A DNA stretch of 64,000 nt from contig NZ_QLIX01000002.1 of the NCBI RefSeq assembly GCF_003258945.1, positions 248,843-312,842 of the forward strand, read 5' to 3'. Every line of letters starts with the position of its first letter. The first letter of the stretch is position 1. Shown here in pieces: positions 1-8,643 of this stretch. The notes beneath the pieces were generated by a model, which did not search any database, had not been told where the DNA came from, and saw nothing but the letters and a program-made list of their open reading frames with translations. The position numbers and the translations under genes were made by a program. This stretch comes from Roseicella frigidaeris. Lineage in GTDB: Bacteria > Pseudomonadota > Alphaproteobacteria > Acetobacterales > Acetobacteraceae.

Positions 1-1343
1 ATGGAGGAGCGCGGCCGCTTCCCCGGCCCGACGCGGTTGGCGACCGGCCGTCCGTCCTGCTCCGGCAGGAAGGAGAAATCCGTCAGCTCGTTGTTGAGCA
101 GCATCCCGGCCACCATGCGGCGGGCGCCGAAGACATCCTCGATCGTCGTGGTCAGCGCCACGGCATTGCCGGCGGCATCGAGGATGGAGAGATGGCTGGT
201 GCCGTGCTCCGGCTGCGGCGGCTGGCTGGCGAGCGGCGCGCCGCCGCCCCAGGGCGGATTGCCCGGCCGCGGCAGGCCGGCCCGGTCGCGGTCGAGGAGC
301 TGCGCCCGCAGCAGCAGATAGGCCGGGTCGAGCAGCCCGCGCAGCGGCACCGGCACCTGGTCGGCATCGGCGAGGTAGAGGTTGCGGTCGGCAAAGGCGA
401 TGCGCCCGGCCTCGCCGAGCAGATGCGCCGCATCCAGCGCGCGGAGCGGCGGCTCGCCCTCCCGCGGCGCCAGGGAGGCCATGTCCTGATGCGCCAGGAT
501 GGTCATCGCCTGCAGCACCGTGACGCCGCCCGAGGAGGGCGGCGGGAAGCCGCAGATGGTCCAGATGCGATAGGGGCCGCAGACCGGGTTGCGCTGCCGC
601 GGCGCATAGGCGTCGAGATCGGCGGCCGTCATCAGGCCGGGATTGGGCTCGGCCTGCACCGCGGCGGCGATATCCTCCGCGATCGGGCCGCGATGCAGCG
701 CATCCGCGCCCCGGTCGGCCACCGCCCGCAGGGTCGCGGCGAGCGCCGGGTTGCGCAGCGTCGCCCCTTCGGCGAGCGGCCGGCCCTCCGGCAGGAAGAC
801 CGCGCGCGCCGCCGGGTCACGCTCCAGCCGCCCGGCCTCGGCGGCGATCAGGGGGGCGAGGCGCGGCGAGACCGGCACCCCGGACTCGGCCGCCGCGATG
901 GCCGGGGCGAGGAGCAGTGGCCAGGGCAGGCGGCCGAGCGCGCGATGCGCCACCTCCAGCATGCGCAGGGCGCCAGGCACGCCGACGGCGCGGCCGCCCA
1001 GCGCCGCCTCATGGAAGCCCATCGGCCGGCCGTCGCGGAGGAAAAGGTCGGGGCCCGCCGCGGCGGGGGCGGTCTCCCGGCCGTCCCAGGCGGACAGGTG
1101 CCGCCGACCGGCCTCCCAATGCAGCAGCAGCGCGCCGCCGCCGAGGCCGGAGGCCTGCGGCTCGACCACGGCCAGCATGGCCTGGGCGGCGATGGCGGCG
1201 TCGAGCGCCGTGCCGCCGGCGCGCAGCATCGCCATCCCGGCCTCGGCGGCCAGGGGATGCGCCGCGGCCACCATCTGCCGCTGAGCCTGGGCGGGCGCGG
1301 CGGCGAGCAGGGCAAGGAGCGCGAGCAGGACCAGGCGGATCAT
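1..1343 (-). CDS. ggt: Gamma-glutamyltransferase, exported, 3' end cut by window
   Basis: N-terminal nucleophile hydrolase that cleaves or transfers the gamma-glutamyl group of glutathione and related amides, probably in the periplasm. About 447 residues are visible and the last ~100 lie beyond position 1. Residues 1-20 form a signal peptide (MIRLVLLALLALLAAAPAQA). The family start pattern AGGTALDAAIAA is at 42-53. The autoprocessing and catalytic Thr is at about 382 in GTSHLSI, which begins the small subunit. A GAGGGAAG ribosome site lies just before the ATG at 1343. It is the last gene of a same-strand row (deacetylase, dipeptidase, comM, ggt), 117 bases after comM. It is one of three family members in the window and the only one with a signal peptide. 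Confidence 0.9.
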   Translation of the reverse strand, partial: MIRLVLLALLALLAAAPAQAQRQMVAAAHPLAAEAGMAMLRAGGTALDAAIAAQAMLAVVEPQASGLGGGALLLHWEAGRRHLSAWDGRETAPAAAGPDLFLRDGRPMGFHEAALGGRAVGVPGALRMLEVAHRALGRLPWPLLLAPAIAAAESGVPVSPRLAPLIAAEAGRLERDPAARAVFLPEGRPLAEGATLRNPALAATLRAVADRGADALHRGPIAEDIAAAVQAEPNPGLMTAADLDAYAPRQRNPVCGPYRIWTICGFPPPSSGGVTVLQAMTILAHQDMASLAPREGEPPLRALDAAHLLGEAGRIAFADRNLYLADADQVPVPLRGLLDPAYLLLRAQLLDRDRAGLPRPGNPPWGGGAPLASQPPQPEHGTSHLSILDAAGNAVALTTTIEDVFGARRMVAGMLLNNELTDFSFLPEQDGRPVANRVGPGKRPRSS

Positions 1344-1460
1344 CGCGCTTCCCTCGGATGCCGGGCAGGTGGGCGGGGTCCCGCTGTAGAGCATCCTGCG
1401 CCGGGCCTGGCCAGATGGCGACAAGGCCTCGATCCAGCTCGGTCTCTCAGCCTTGGGCCA

Positions 1461-3020
1461 TCAGGCCCCGGCGCGGCGCCCGGCCTCGCTGCCCGCGCCG
1501 GCCGTCACCCGCGCCCCGCCGCGATGCCGGAAGGCGAGGGCCTCGGCCACATGCGGCCGCCGCACCGTCGCGCTGCCGTCGAGATCGGCGATGGTCCGCG
1601 CCACGCGGAGCGTGCGGGTGAAGCCGCGCGCCGAGAGCCGCAGCCGCTCCGCCGCCTGCTCCGCGAGGGTGCGGGCCTCGGCATCCGCCTGCAACCCGCG
1701 CTCCAGCGCGCCGCCCTCCGCCGCGGCGTTGCAGCGCGGCCCCTCCGCGCCGTAGCGGGCTCTCTGGCGCTCCCGTGCCGCCGCGATCCGGGCGGCGACC
1801 ACGGCGGTCGTCTCGCCGGACGGGGCGCGGGAGAGCTCGGCCGGCGGCACCGGCACCACCTCGATCGCCAGGTCTATCCGGTCGAGCAGCGGGCCGGAGA
1901 GCCGCTGCTGGTAGTCCTCGCCGCAGCGCGGCGCCCGGCCGCATTCGCGCGGCGCATCGCCGAGATAGCCGCAGCGGCAGGGATTCATCGCCGCGATGCA
2001 CTGGAAGCGCGCCGGATAGGTGACATGGTGGTTGGCGCGGCTGATGGTCGCGCGCCCCGTCTCCATCGGCTGGCGCAGGGCTTCCAGCGCCGGGCGCGGG
2101 AATTCCGGCCATTCGTCGAGGAAGAGCACGCCGTGATGCGCCAGGCTGATCTCGCCCGGCCGGGCGCGGTTGCCGCCGCCGATCAGCGCCGCCTGGCTGG
2201 CGCTGTGATGCGGCTCTCGGAAGGGCGGGCGGGTGACGAGGCGGCCCTCGCGCAGCAGCCCGGCGATGGAGTGGACCAGGCTGACCTCCAGCGCCTCGGC
2301 GGGGCCGAGATCGGGCAGCAGCCCGGGAAGCCGCGCCGCCAGCATCGACTTGCCGGCGCCGGGCGGGCCGATCATCAAGAGGTTATGGCCACCGGCCGCG
2401 GCGATCTCGAGCGCCCGCTTGGCGCTCTCCTGGCCCTTCACCTCGGAGAGGCAGGGGCCGCGCCAGGGCGTGTCGTCCGGCACCGGCGGCACCGGCGGGG
2501 TCAGCACCTGCACGCCGCGGAAATGGTTCATCAGTGCCAGCAGGTCGGGCGCCGCCAGCACCTCGATCCGCCCGGCCCAGGCGGCCTCGCCGCCCTGCTC
2601 GGCGGGGCAGATCAGGCCGAGCTCGCGGGCCGAGGCGCCGAGCGCCGCCGGCAGCACGCCGGCCACCGGGTTGATGCCGCCATCCAGCGCCAGCTCGCCG
2701 AGCGCGGCATAGCCCGCCAGCTCCTCGCGCGGCAGCACATCCATGGCGGCGAGGACGGCGAGCGCGATGGGCAGGTCGAGATGGCTGCCCTCCTTGGCGA
2801 TGTCGGCCGGTGCCAGGTTCACCAGCACCCGCTTCGGCGGCAGGGAGAGGCCGAGGCCGGCCAGGGCGGCGCGCACCCGCTCCCGGCTCTCGGCCACCGC
2901 CTTGTCCGCGAGCCCCACCACCAGGAAGGCCGGCAGCCCGGCGGCGATCTGCACCTGCACCTCGACCGGCATGGCCTCGATGCCGGCGAAGGCGAAGCTG
3001 GCGACGCGCGCAATCGTCAT
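1461..3020 (-). CDS. comM: YifB/ComM family Mg-chelatase-like AAA+ ATPase
   Basis: 519 residues, normal length. The N-terminal ChlI-type domain (about 20-140) is followed by a Mg-chelatase AAA+ core with Walker A GPPGAGKS at 218-225 and Walker B GVLFLDEW at about 297-304, then the C-terminal lid. Four cysteines at about 348-366 (CRC, then CGRAPRC) look like the small metal site of this family. Characterised ComM is a hexameric helicase that promotes branch migration during natural transformation; other members have no proven role. The ATG at 3020 begins MTIARVASFAFAGIEA, the typical family N-terminus. It lies 67 bases after the dipeptidase on the same strand, with no obvious functional tie to the flanking hydrolases. 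Confidence 0.93.
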   Translation of the reverse strand: MTIARVASFAFAGIEAMPVEVQVQIAAGLPAFLVVGLADKAVAESRERVRAALAGLGLSLPPKRVLVNLAPADIAKEGSHLDLPIALAVLAAMDVLPREELAGYAALGELALDGGINPVAGVLPAALGASARELGLICPAEQGGEAAWAGRIEVLAAPDLLALMNHFRGVQVLTPPVPPVPDDTPWRGPCLSEVKGQESAKRALEIAAAGGHNLLMIGPPGAGKSMLAARLPGLLPDLGPAEALEVSLVHSIAGLLREGRLVTRPPFREPHHSASQAALIGGGNRARPGEISLAHHGVLFLDEWPEFPRPALEALRQPMETGRATISRANHHVTYPARFQCIAAMNPCRCGYLGDAPRECGRAPRCGEDYQQRLSGPLLDRIDLAIEVVPVPPAELSRAPSGETTAVVAARIAAARERQRARYGAEGPRCNAAAEGGALERGLQADAEARTLAEQAAERLRLSARGFTRTLRVARTIADLDGSATVRRPHVAEALAFRHRGGARVTAGAGSEAGRRAGA

Positions 3021-3087
3021 GACAGCGGAACATGACGATTGGCGCGCGGATTGGCAAGCGGTCCCGCAACCGGCAGGCGAGGGCGGT

Positions 3088-4101
3088 CTACCCGGCCGCC
3101 GCCTCCGCCCGGCGCAGCAGGCGCAGGAAATTGCCCGACCAGAGCAGGCCGAGCTCCCGCTTGCCGTAGCCGCGCCGGAGCAGCGCCGCGCTCAGCCCCG
3201 GGCTCTCGGCCGCGTTCTGCCAGCCCTCGACGCCGCCGCCGCCATCGAAATCCGAGGAGAGGCCGACATGCTCGATGCCGATCCGGGTCACCGCATGGTC
3301 GACATGGTCGGCCATGGCCTCGACGCCGGCCGGGTTCTTCGCCCCCTCCGGCACCCGCTGCAGGAAGGCGGGCACGGCGGTGATCTGCGCCAAGCCGCCG
3401 ACCTGCCGCAGCATGTCGAGCTGCTCGTCGTCGATGCCGCGCGGATGGTCGCAGAGCGCCCGGCAGGCGGTGTGGGTGGCGACGATGGGGGTCTTCGAGA
3501 GCTCCGCCGCCTGCATCATGCCGCGCTTCGAGACATGGCTGACATCGACCAGCATGCCGGCCTCGTTCAGCGCCGCGACCGCCTCGCGCCCGAGCGGCGA
3601 GAGGCCACCATGCTCCTCCGCCGCGTCGCCGAGCGGGGCGCGCGGCCGGGCGCTGTCGGCCAGGTCGTTGTGCCCGTCATGGGTCAGCGTCAGGTAGCAG
3701 GCGCCGAGCGCCTTCCAGCGCCGGATGGCGCCGAGGTCATGGCCCATGGCGTAGCCGTTCTCGACCGCCGAGAGCACCGCCTGCGCCCCGGCGGCGAAGC
3801 AGGCCTCCAGCGCGTCGGCCGTCGCGCAGAAGCGGCGCGCGGCGCCATCGGCCCGGCCGCGGATGTGGCGCAGCATCGCCTCGGCGCGCTCGGCGGCCGC
3901 GGCATGGCCGGCCGCGTCCCGCTTGCCCTGCGGCACATAGGCGATGAAGACGACGGCGTTCAGCCCGCCCCGCGCCATCTTCGGGAAATCGACCCGCATC
4001 GTGCCCTCGGCCAGCGGATCGGGCGGCTCCGGCCAGCGGATGTCGACATGGGTGTCGAGGCAGAGCGTGGCGGCGTGGATCGCCGCGGCCTCCTCGCTCA
4101 C
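3088..4101 (-). CDS. Membrane dipeptidase (renal dipeptidase family, M19)
   Basis: Zinc dipeptidase of 337 residues. Metal-ligand and family motifs seen: LDTHVDIRW near the N-terminus, ENGYAMG, THDGHNDLAD, VDVSHVS, THTACRAL and GLSSDFDGGG near the C-terminus. The start is a GTG at 4101, whose GTGA overlaps the stop of the upstream deacetylase, so the two are translationally coupled. The open frame runs on to 4623, but that part is the antisense-type shadow of the deacetylase. No signal peptide is visible, so it is probably cytoplasmic. The family cleaves dipeptides, including D-amino-acid and beta-lactam-like ones. Substrate unknown. Confidence 0.9.
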   Translation of the reverse strand: MSEEAAAIHAATLCLDTHVDIRWPEPPDPLAEGTMRVDFPKMARGGLNAVVFIAYVPQGKRDAAGHAAAAERAEAMLRHIRGRADGAARRFCATADALEACFAAGAQAVLSAVENGYAMGHDLGAIRRWKALGACYLTLTHDGHNDLADSARPRAPLGDAAEEHGGLSPLGREAVAALNEAGMLVDVSHVSKRGMMQAAELSKTPIVATHTACRALCDHPRGIDDEQLDMLRQVGGLAQITAVPAFLQRVPEGAKNPAGVEAMADHVDHAVTRIGIEHVGLSSDFDGGGGVEGWQNAAESPGLSAALLRRGYGKRELGLLWSGNFLRLLRRAEAAAG

Positions 4102-5132
4102 CGCTCGCCCCAGCCGGTCAGGAAGCGCTGCAGCAGCGTGCCGAGCAGATCGACATTGTAGCCGCCCTCCTGGATGAGGGCGGAGGGCAGGCCGAGGCCG
4201 CCGATCGCCGCGCCGGCCCGGGCGAAGCCCTCGGCGGTGACGGAGAGGGCGTTCAGCGGCTCGTGCTCGCTGGCATCGAAGCCGAGCGAGACGACCAGCG
4301 CCTCGGCGCCGAAGTCGCGCACCGCCTGCACGCCGCGCCCCACCGCCTCCAGCCAGGGTCCGTCGCCGCTGCCGATGGCGAGCGGCATGTTGATGTTGCG
4401 CCCCTCGCCGGCGCCGGCGCCGCGCTCGCCGGCATGCCCGATGAACCAGGGATAGTAGCGCGAGGGGTCGCCATGGACCGAGATGGTGAGCACCTCGCCG
4501 CTCTCCCAGAAGATCCCCTGGGTGCCGTTGCCGTGGTGGCTGTCGATGTCGAGGGTGGCGACGCGGCGGGCGCCGGCGCGGCGCAGCGCCGCCACCGCCA
4601 GGGCGGCGTTGTTGACGTAGCAATGGCCGCCGGCGCGCGCGGCATAGGCATGGTGGCCGGGCGGGCGGCAGAGGGCATAGGCGCTGCGGCCGGCGGCGGC
4701 CTCGGCGGCGGCGGCGAGGGCGACGCCGGCGGCCGAGAGGCAGGCCTCCCAGGTGCCGGGGCCGATCGGGCAGGCTGTGTCGGCGGTGTACCAGCCGGCA
4801 TCGCCGATGACATGGCCGCCGGGGCGGGCGCCCTGGGCGATCATCTCCGGCGTCGGATGCGCGTTCGCCACCACTTCCGGCCCCGCCCCGGGCAGCGTCG
4901 CCCAGGCGGTGGCGGCGGTCGCCAGGAAATCGAGATAGCCGGGGCTGTGCACCGCGGCGAGGGCCGCGCGCTCCGGCACCGCCGCGATCTCGGGGGGGAT
5001 GCCGAGCGCCTGCAGCCCGGCGAGCAGCGAGGCGGCCCGTTCCGGCACCTCGAAATTCGGGCGGACCATGCCGCGCATGAGGAAGAAGCGCGGCGTGTGC
5101 CGGGCCTGGTCGGGATGATGGAAGGCGCGCAT
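4098..5132 (-). CDS. Histone deacetylase superfamily protein, acetylpolyamine amidohydrolase type
   Basis: Zinc deacetylase of 344 residues. Seen: the charge-relay pair H160-H161 in RPPGHHAY, zinc ligands D197 and H199 in DIDSHHGNG and D286 in GFDASEHEP, and the transition-state Tyr 325 in GGYN. The N-terminus (HPDQARHTPRFFL, then NFEVPERA) and the GGYN form resemble bacterial acetylpolyamine amidohydrolases more than acetoin-utilisation AcuC, so a small N-acetylated amine is the likely substrate. The ATG at 5132 starts MRAFHHPDQA. It is the first gene of the row with the M19 dipeptidase (GTGA overlap) and is divergent from the lipoprotein gene at 5277. Confidence 0.88.
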   Translation of the reverse strand: MRAFHHPDQARHTPRFFLMRGMVRPNFEVPERAASLLAGLQALGIPPEIAAVPERAALAAVHSPGYLDFLATAATAWATLPGAGPEVVANAHPTPEMIAQGARPGGHVIGDAGWYTADTACPIGPGTWEACLSAAGVALAAAAEAAAGRSAYALCRPPGHHAYAARAGGHCYVNNAALAVAALRRAGARRVATLDIDSHHGNGTQGIFWESGEVLTISVHGDPSRYYPWFIGHAGERGAGAGEGRNINMPLAIGSGDGPWLEAVGRGVQAVRDFGAEALVVSLGFDASEHEPLNALSVTAEGFARAGAAIGGLGLPSALIQEGGYNVDLLGTLLQRFLTGWGER

Positions 5133-5276
5133 GGCCGGGAGGCTAGCAGCCGATGCGGGCATGTCCATGCGCCTGATGGCCCCCAGGGACCGACGACCGG
5201 GCCGGATGACCGGGACGGATGACTGGACAGGCGCCGGGCTCTGGAGTGGACTCCGCTCCGCCACCACGGAGCCGGC

Positions 5277-5732
5277 ATGACCCTGCCTCCCGACCCGGGC
5301 GCGCGGCGCGCCACCCCTGCCGCCGGGCCGCGCCGTCCGCGCGCCCATCGCCTCGCCGCCGGGCTGGCGCTGCTGCCGCTGCTCGGCTGCGGCATCGCGC
5401 CGCCCGCCGCCGCGCCCGACCCGATCGCCGCCGTGCAGCGCCGCGACGGCGAGATCGTGCTGCCCGATCCGGCGCTGCTCGCCGGCTGCGTCTCGCAGCA
5501 GACGCCGCTGACCCAGGTGGTGCTGCGCCAGGATGGCGCCATGGTGCGGCCGGCGCCCGGCACGGCGCCGGGCACCCCGCCGGATTTCGCGTTGGTGGTG
5601 GAGCAGCAGCCCCGCGCGCCGATGCGCTGGCATCTCCTGCTCGGCGAGACCGGGCCGGCGGCGGAGGCGCTGGGGCAGGGACTCGACCGGGCGCTCGGCG
5701 ATTGCACCGGCCGGCTGGGCAGGCTCGGATGA
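5277..5732 (+). CDS. Small lipoprotein of unknown function
   Basis: 151 residues. A basic N-region (RRPRAHR) is followed by a hydrophobic stretch ending in LLPLLGC, a lipobox with Cys at about 38, so it is probably membrane anchored. The mature part has no recognised domain and holds two further cysteines. An ATGA overlap couples it to the M20 hydrolase, so the two are co-translated. A CGGAG site precedes the ATG. I do not recognise the family. Confidence 0.75.
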   Translation: MTLPPDPGARRATPAAGPRRPRAHRLAAGLALLPLLGCGIAPPAAAPDPIAAVQRRDGEIVLPDPALLAGCVSQQTPLTQVVLRQDGAMVRPAPGTAPGTPPDFALVVEQQPRAPMRWHLLLGETGPAAEALGQGLDRALGDCTGRLGRLG

Positions 5733-6997
5733 CCATCCCCGCCGCGCACAACCTGCCGCTCTCCGGCGAGAGGCTGTGGTCGAGCCTGATGGAGATGGCC
5801 CGGATCGGCGGCACGCCGAAGGGCGGCAGCAACCGCCAGACCCTGACGGATGCCGATGCCGAGGGCCGCGCCCTGCTGCGGCGCTGGGGCGAGGCCTGCG
5901 GGCTGACGCTCACCGTCGACCGGCTCGGCAACATGATCTTCCGGCGCGAGGGGCGCGATCCCGCGCGCGCGCCGGTCGCCATCGGCAGCCATCTCGACAC
6001 CCAGCCGACCGGCGGCAAGTTCGACGGCGTGCTCGGCGTGCTGGCCGGGCTCGAGCTGATGCGGGCGCTGCACGAGGCCGGGGCCGAGACCGAGGCGCCG
6101 CTGCTGCTCGTCAACTGGACCAATGAGGAGGGGGCGCGCTTCTCGCCGCCGATGATGGGCAGCGGCGCCGCCATGGGCATCTTCACCGAGGCCGAGGTGC
6201 TGGCGAAGCGCTCCCAGGACGGCGCCGTCTTCGGCGAGGAGCTGCGCCGCATCGGCTGGCAGGGCAGCGCCGACCCGGCCGCGCTGCAGCAGCTGGGCGC
6301 CTATCTCGAGCTGCATATCGAGCAGGGCAAGCTGCTCGAGGAGGCCAGGCGCGATGTCGGCATCGTCACCCATGCCCTGGCGCAGCACTGGTTCGAGGTG
6401 GTGGTCGAGGGCGAGGACGCGCATGGCGGCTCGCCCATGGCCGGGCGGCGGGATGCGATGATGGCCGCGGCGCCGCTGATCGCCGCGGTGGAGGCGATCG
6501 CGCTCGGCACCCTCTCGCCCACGGGCGAGCCGGGCCGCGGCACGGTCGGCGTGGTCGAGGTGCATCCCTCCTCGCGCAACGTCGCGCCGGGCCGGGTCTT
6601 CTTCAGCGTCGATTTCCGCCACAGCGACCCGGCGGCGCTGGCCCGCATGGGCGAGGCGCTGGCGGCGCGCGCGGCGGAGATCGCGCTGGCGCGCAAGGTC
6701 ACGGCCACGGTCACGCCCTTCTGGTACTCGCCGCACACGCCCTTCGACCCGGCGCTGGTGGCGCGGGCGCGCGAGGCCGCCATCGCCCGCGGCCTCGCCT
6801 GGCAGGAGATGCCGACCGCGATCGGCCATGACGCGGTCTACATGGCGCGCAAGGTGCCGACGGTGATGGTCTTCTGCCCCTGCCATGGCGGCCTCAGCCA
6901 CAACGAGGCGGAGAGCATCACGCCGGACTGGGCGACGGCCGGCCTGCAGGTGCTGGCGGATGCGGCGTTGGCGACGGCGGGCCTCGTCCGCCGCTGA
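5729..6997 (+). CDS. Zn-dependent M20 hydrolase, N-carbamoyl-L-amino-acid hydrolase / beta-ureidopropionase type
   Basis: 422 residues. It hydrolyses N-carbamoyl amino acids or ureidoglycolate-like ureides. Two-metal motifs seen: H88 and D90 in GSHLDT, D99 in KFDG, the catalytic pair E133-E134 in TNEEG, H196 in LELHIEQG, and a late GHD. The lid-domain motif EDAHGGSPM follows. The start is fixed by the ATGA overlap with the lipoprotein; an in-frame extension back to 5219 lacks a ribosome site. Substrate choice among carbamoyl-amino acids, allantoate and ureidoglycolate cannot be read from the sequence. Confidence 0.88.
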   Translation: MTIPAAHNLPLSGERLWSSLMEMARIGGTPKGGSNRQTLTDADAEGRALLRRWGEACGLTLTVDRLGNMIFRREGRDPARAPVAIGSHLDTQPTGGKFDGVLGVLAGLELMRALHEAGAETEAPLLLVNWTNEEGARFSPPMMGSGAAMGIFTEAEVLAKRSQDGAVFGEELRRIGWQGSADPAALQQLGAYLELHIEQGKLLEEARRDVGIVTHALAQHWFEVVVEGEDAHGGSPMAGRRDAMMAAAPLIAAVEAIALGTLSPTGEPGRGTVGVVEVHPSSRNVAPGRVFFSVDFRHSDPAALARMGEALAARAAEIALARKVTATVTPFWYSPHTPFDPALVARAREAAIARGLAWQEMPTAIGHDAVYMARKVPTVMVFCPCHGGLSHNEAESITPDWATAGLQVLADAALATAGLVRR

Positions 6998-7047
6998 TCC
7001 CGGCGCCGGCCATGGGAGGCCGGCCGGGATCGTGATCGGGACAGCAA

Positions 7048-7104
7048 GGCGCGCCGCGATGCCCTGCCCTGGCGGCAGGGCGGAGCGGGCCATCGCGGCG
7101 CGCC
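7048..7104. terminator. Nested hairpin between the M20 and M81 genes
   Basis: A perfect 14-bp outer stem pairs GGCGCGCCGCGATG (7048-7061) with CATCGCGGCGCGCC (7091-7104). Inside it sits a second hairpin, CCCTGCC (7062-7068) with GGCAGGG (7074-7080). There is no T-run. It may end the upstream transcript, protect mRNA ends, or act in the leader of the M81 gene, whose ATG is only 18 bases downstream. Confidence 0.6.
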
Positions 7105-7122
7105 CAGCCAGGGACAGACAGG

Positions 7123-8616
7123 ATGCGCATCGCCATCGGCGGCTTCCAGCATGAGAGCCATTCCTTCGCGCCGCTGCCGACCGGCTGGGACGAGTTCCTG
7201 CGCCCGGGCGGCTTTCCCGGCCTGCAGCGGCCGGCGACCCTGATCGGGACGCTGCGCCCGACCTCGGTGCCCTGCGCCGGCGCCATCGAGGCGCTGGAGG
7301 CGGCGGGGGCCGAGCTGGTGCCGCTCACCTGGTGCTTCGCCAACCCGGCCGGTCCGGTCAGCGCCGAGGCCTTCGAGCGCATCGCGGCGCTGATGCTCGC
7401 CGCGCTCTCCGACGCGCTGGAGGCGGGGCCGCTGGATGGCGTCTATCTCGAGCTGCACGGCGCCATGGTCGCGGTCGGCTTCGACGATGCCGAGGGCGAG
7501 CTGCTGCGCCGGGTCCGCGCCGTGGTCGGGCCGGAACTGCCGGTGACGGTGAGCCTCGACCCGCATGCCAACATGACGCGCGCGATGGTCGAGCTCGCCG
7601 ATGCGTTGGTGCCCTACCGCACCTACCCGCATGTCGACATGAAGCCGGCCGGGGCGGGGGCGGCGCGGCTGCTGCTCGAGCGCATCCGCCGCGGCCGGCC
7701 CTGGGCGCGGGCCTTCGCCGAGATCGACTACCTGATCCCGCTCACCGCGCAATGCACCCTGGTGCCGCCGATGGCGACCGCCTTCGCCGAGCGGGAGCGG
7801 CTGGCGGCGCGGCCCGGCATCGCCGAGCTCGCCTTCTGCTTCGGCTTTCCCTATGCGGATTTCCCCGGCTGCGGCGCGGCCGTCGCGGCCTATGCCGAGA
7901 GCGCCGAGGCGGCCGAGGCGGCGGTCGCCGGGCTGCGCGACTGGTTCGCGGCGCATGAGCCGGATTTCGCCGGCGGCGTGGCGACGGCCGAGGCCGGCGT
8001 CGCCGAGGCGATCCGCCTCTCGCGCGGCGCGGCGCGGCCGGTGGTGCTCGCCGACACCCAGGACAATCCCGGCGGCGGCGGCCATGGCGACACCACCGGC
8101 CTGCTGGCCGAGCTGATCCGCCAGGGGGCGGAGGGCGCCGTGCTCGGGCTGATCAACGATGCCGCGAGCGCCGCCGCCTGCCATGCGGCCGGGGTCGGCG
8201 CCACCCTGCCGCTCTCGCTCGGCGGCCAGAGCGACGGCGCGCCGCTGGCGGTGACGGCGGTGGTGGAGGCGCTGACCGATGGGCGTTTCACCGCAACCGG
8301 GCCGATGTCGCGCGGCAATCCGGCCGATCTCGGCCCGACGGCGCTGATCCGCGTCGCGCCGGGGGTGCGGGTGATCGTGGTGACGCGGAAGATGCAGGCG
8401 CTCGACCAGGCGCTCTTCACCCATATCGGCGTCGAGCCGGCGGCGCAGAAGATCGTCGCGCTGAAGTCGAGCGTGCATTTCCGGGCGCATTTCCAGCCGA
8501 TCGCCGAACGGGTGATCGTGGTGGCGGCGCCCGGCCCGGTGGTGGCCGACCCCGCCGTGCTGCCCTTCACCCGGCTGCGGCCCGGCCTCCGGCTGCGCCC
8601 CGGCGCCAATCGCTGA
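7123..8616 (+). CDS. M81 family metallopeptidase (MlrC/microcystinase C type)
   Basis: 497 residues, full length. The N-terminal M81 domain shows metal-site motifs GGFQHESHSF, ELHGAMV and DPHANMT. The C-terminal MlrC domain carries DNPGGGGHGDTTGL at about 325-338 and a long conserved tail. Characterised MlrC opens linear microcystin-derived peptides. Most relatives in soil proteobacteria sit beside amidohydrolases and transporters and have no known substrate. An AGGGA site precedes the ATG. It is on the same strand as the M20 hydrolase, 125 bases away, separated by the nested hairpin. Confidence 0.88.
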   Translation: MRIAIGGFQHESHSFAPLPTGWDEFLRPGGFPGLQRPATLIGTLRPTSVPCAGAIEALEAAGAELVPLTWCFANPAGPVSAEAFERIAALMLAALSDALEAGPLDGVYLELHGAMVAVGFDDAEGELLRRVRAVVGPELPVTVSLDPHANMTRAMVELADALVPYRTYPHVDMKPAGAGAARLLLERIRRGRPWARAFAEIDYLIPLTAQCTLVPPMATAFAERERLAARPGIAELAFCFGFPYADFPGCGAAVAAYAESAEAAEAAVAGLRDWFAAHEPDFAGGVATAEAGVAEAIRLSRGAARPVVLADTQDNPGGGGHGDTTGLLAELIRQGAEGAVLGLINDAASAAACHAAGVGATLPLSLGGQSDGAPLAVTAVVEALTDGRFTATGPMSRGNPADLGPTALIRVAPGVRVIVVTRKMQALDQALFTHIGVEPAAQKIVALKSSVHFRAHFQPIAERVIVVAAPGPVVADPAVLPFTRLRPGLRLRPGANR

Positions 8617-8643
8617 ATCCGCCCGGCCCGCCGCACGCCCGGC

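Noticed and set aside
1384-1402. TAGAGCATCC upstream of ggt as a fifth copy of the dispersed repeat
   Set aside because: Only ten bases match and no stem follows.
192-3035. A 947-codon open frame on the plus strand over the first 3 kb
   Set aside because: It lies antisense to gamma-glutamyltransferase and comM, is Arg/Gly/His-rich with no family motif, and is a GC-bias shadow.
3088-4623. Apparent long dipeptidase fused to an N-terminal basic region
   Set aside because: The extension is the deacetylase gene read in another frame. The GTGA overlap at 4098-4101 gives the natural start.
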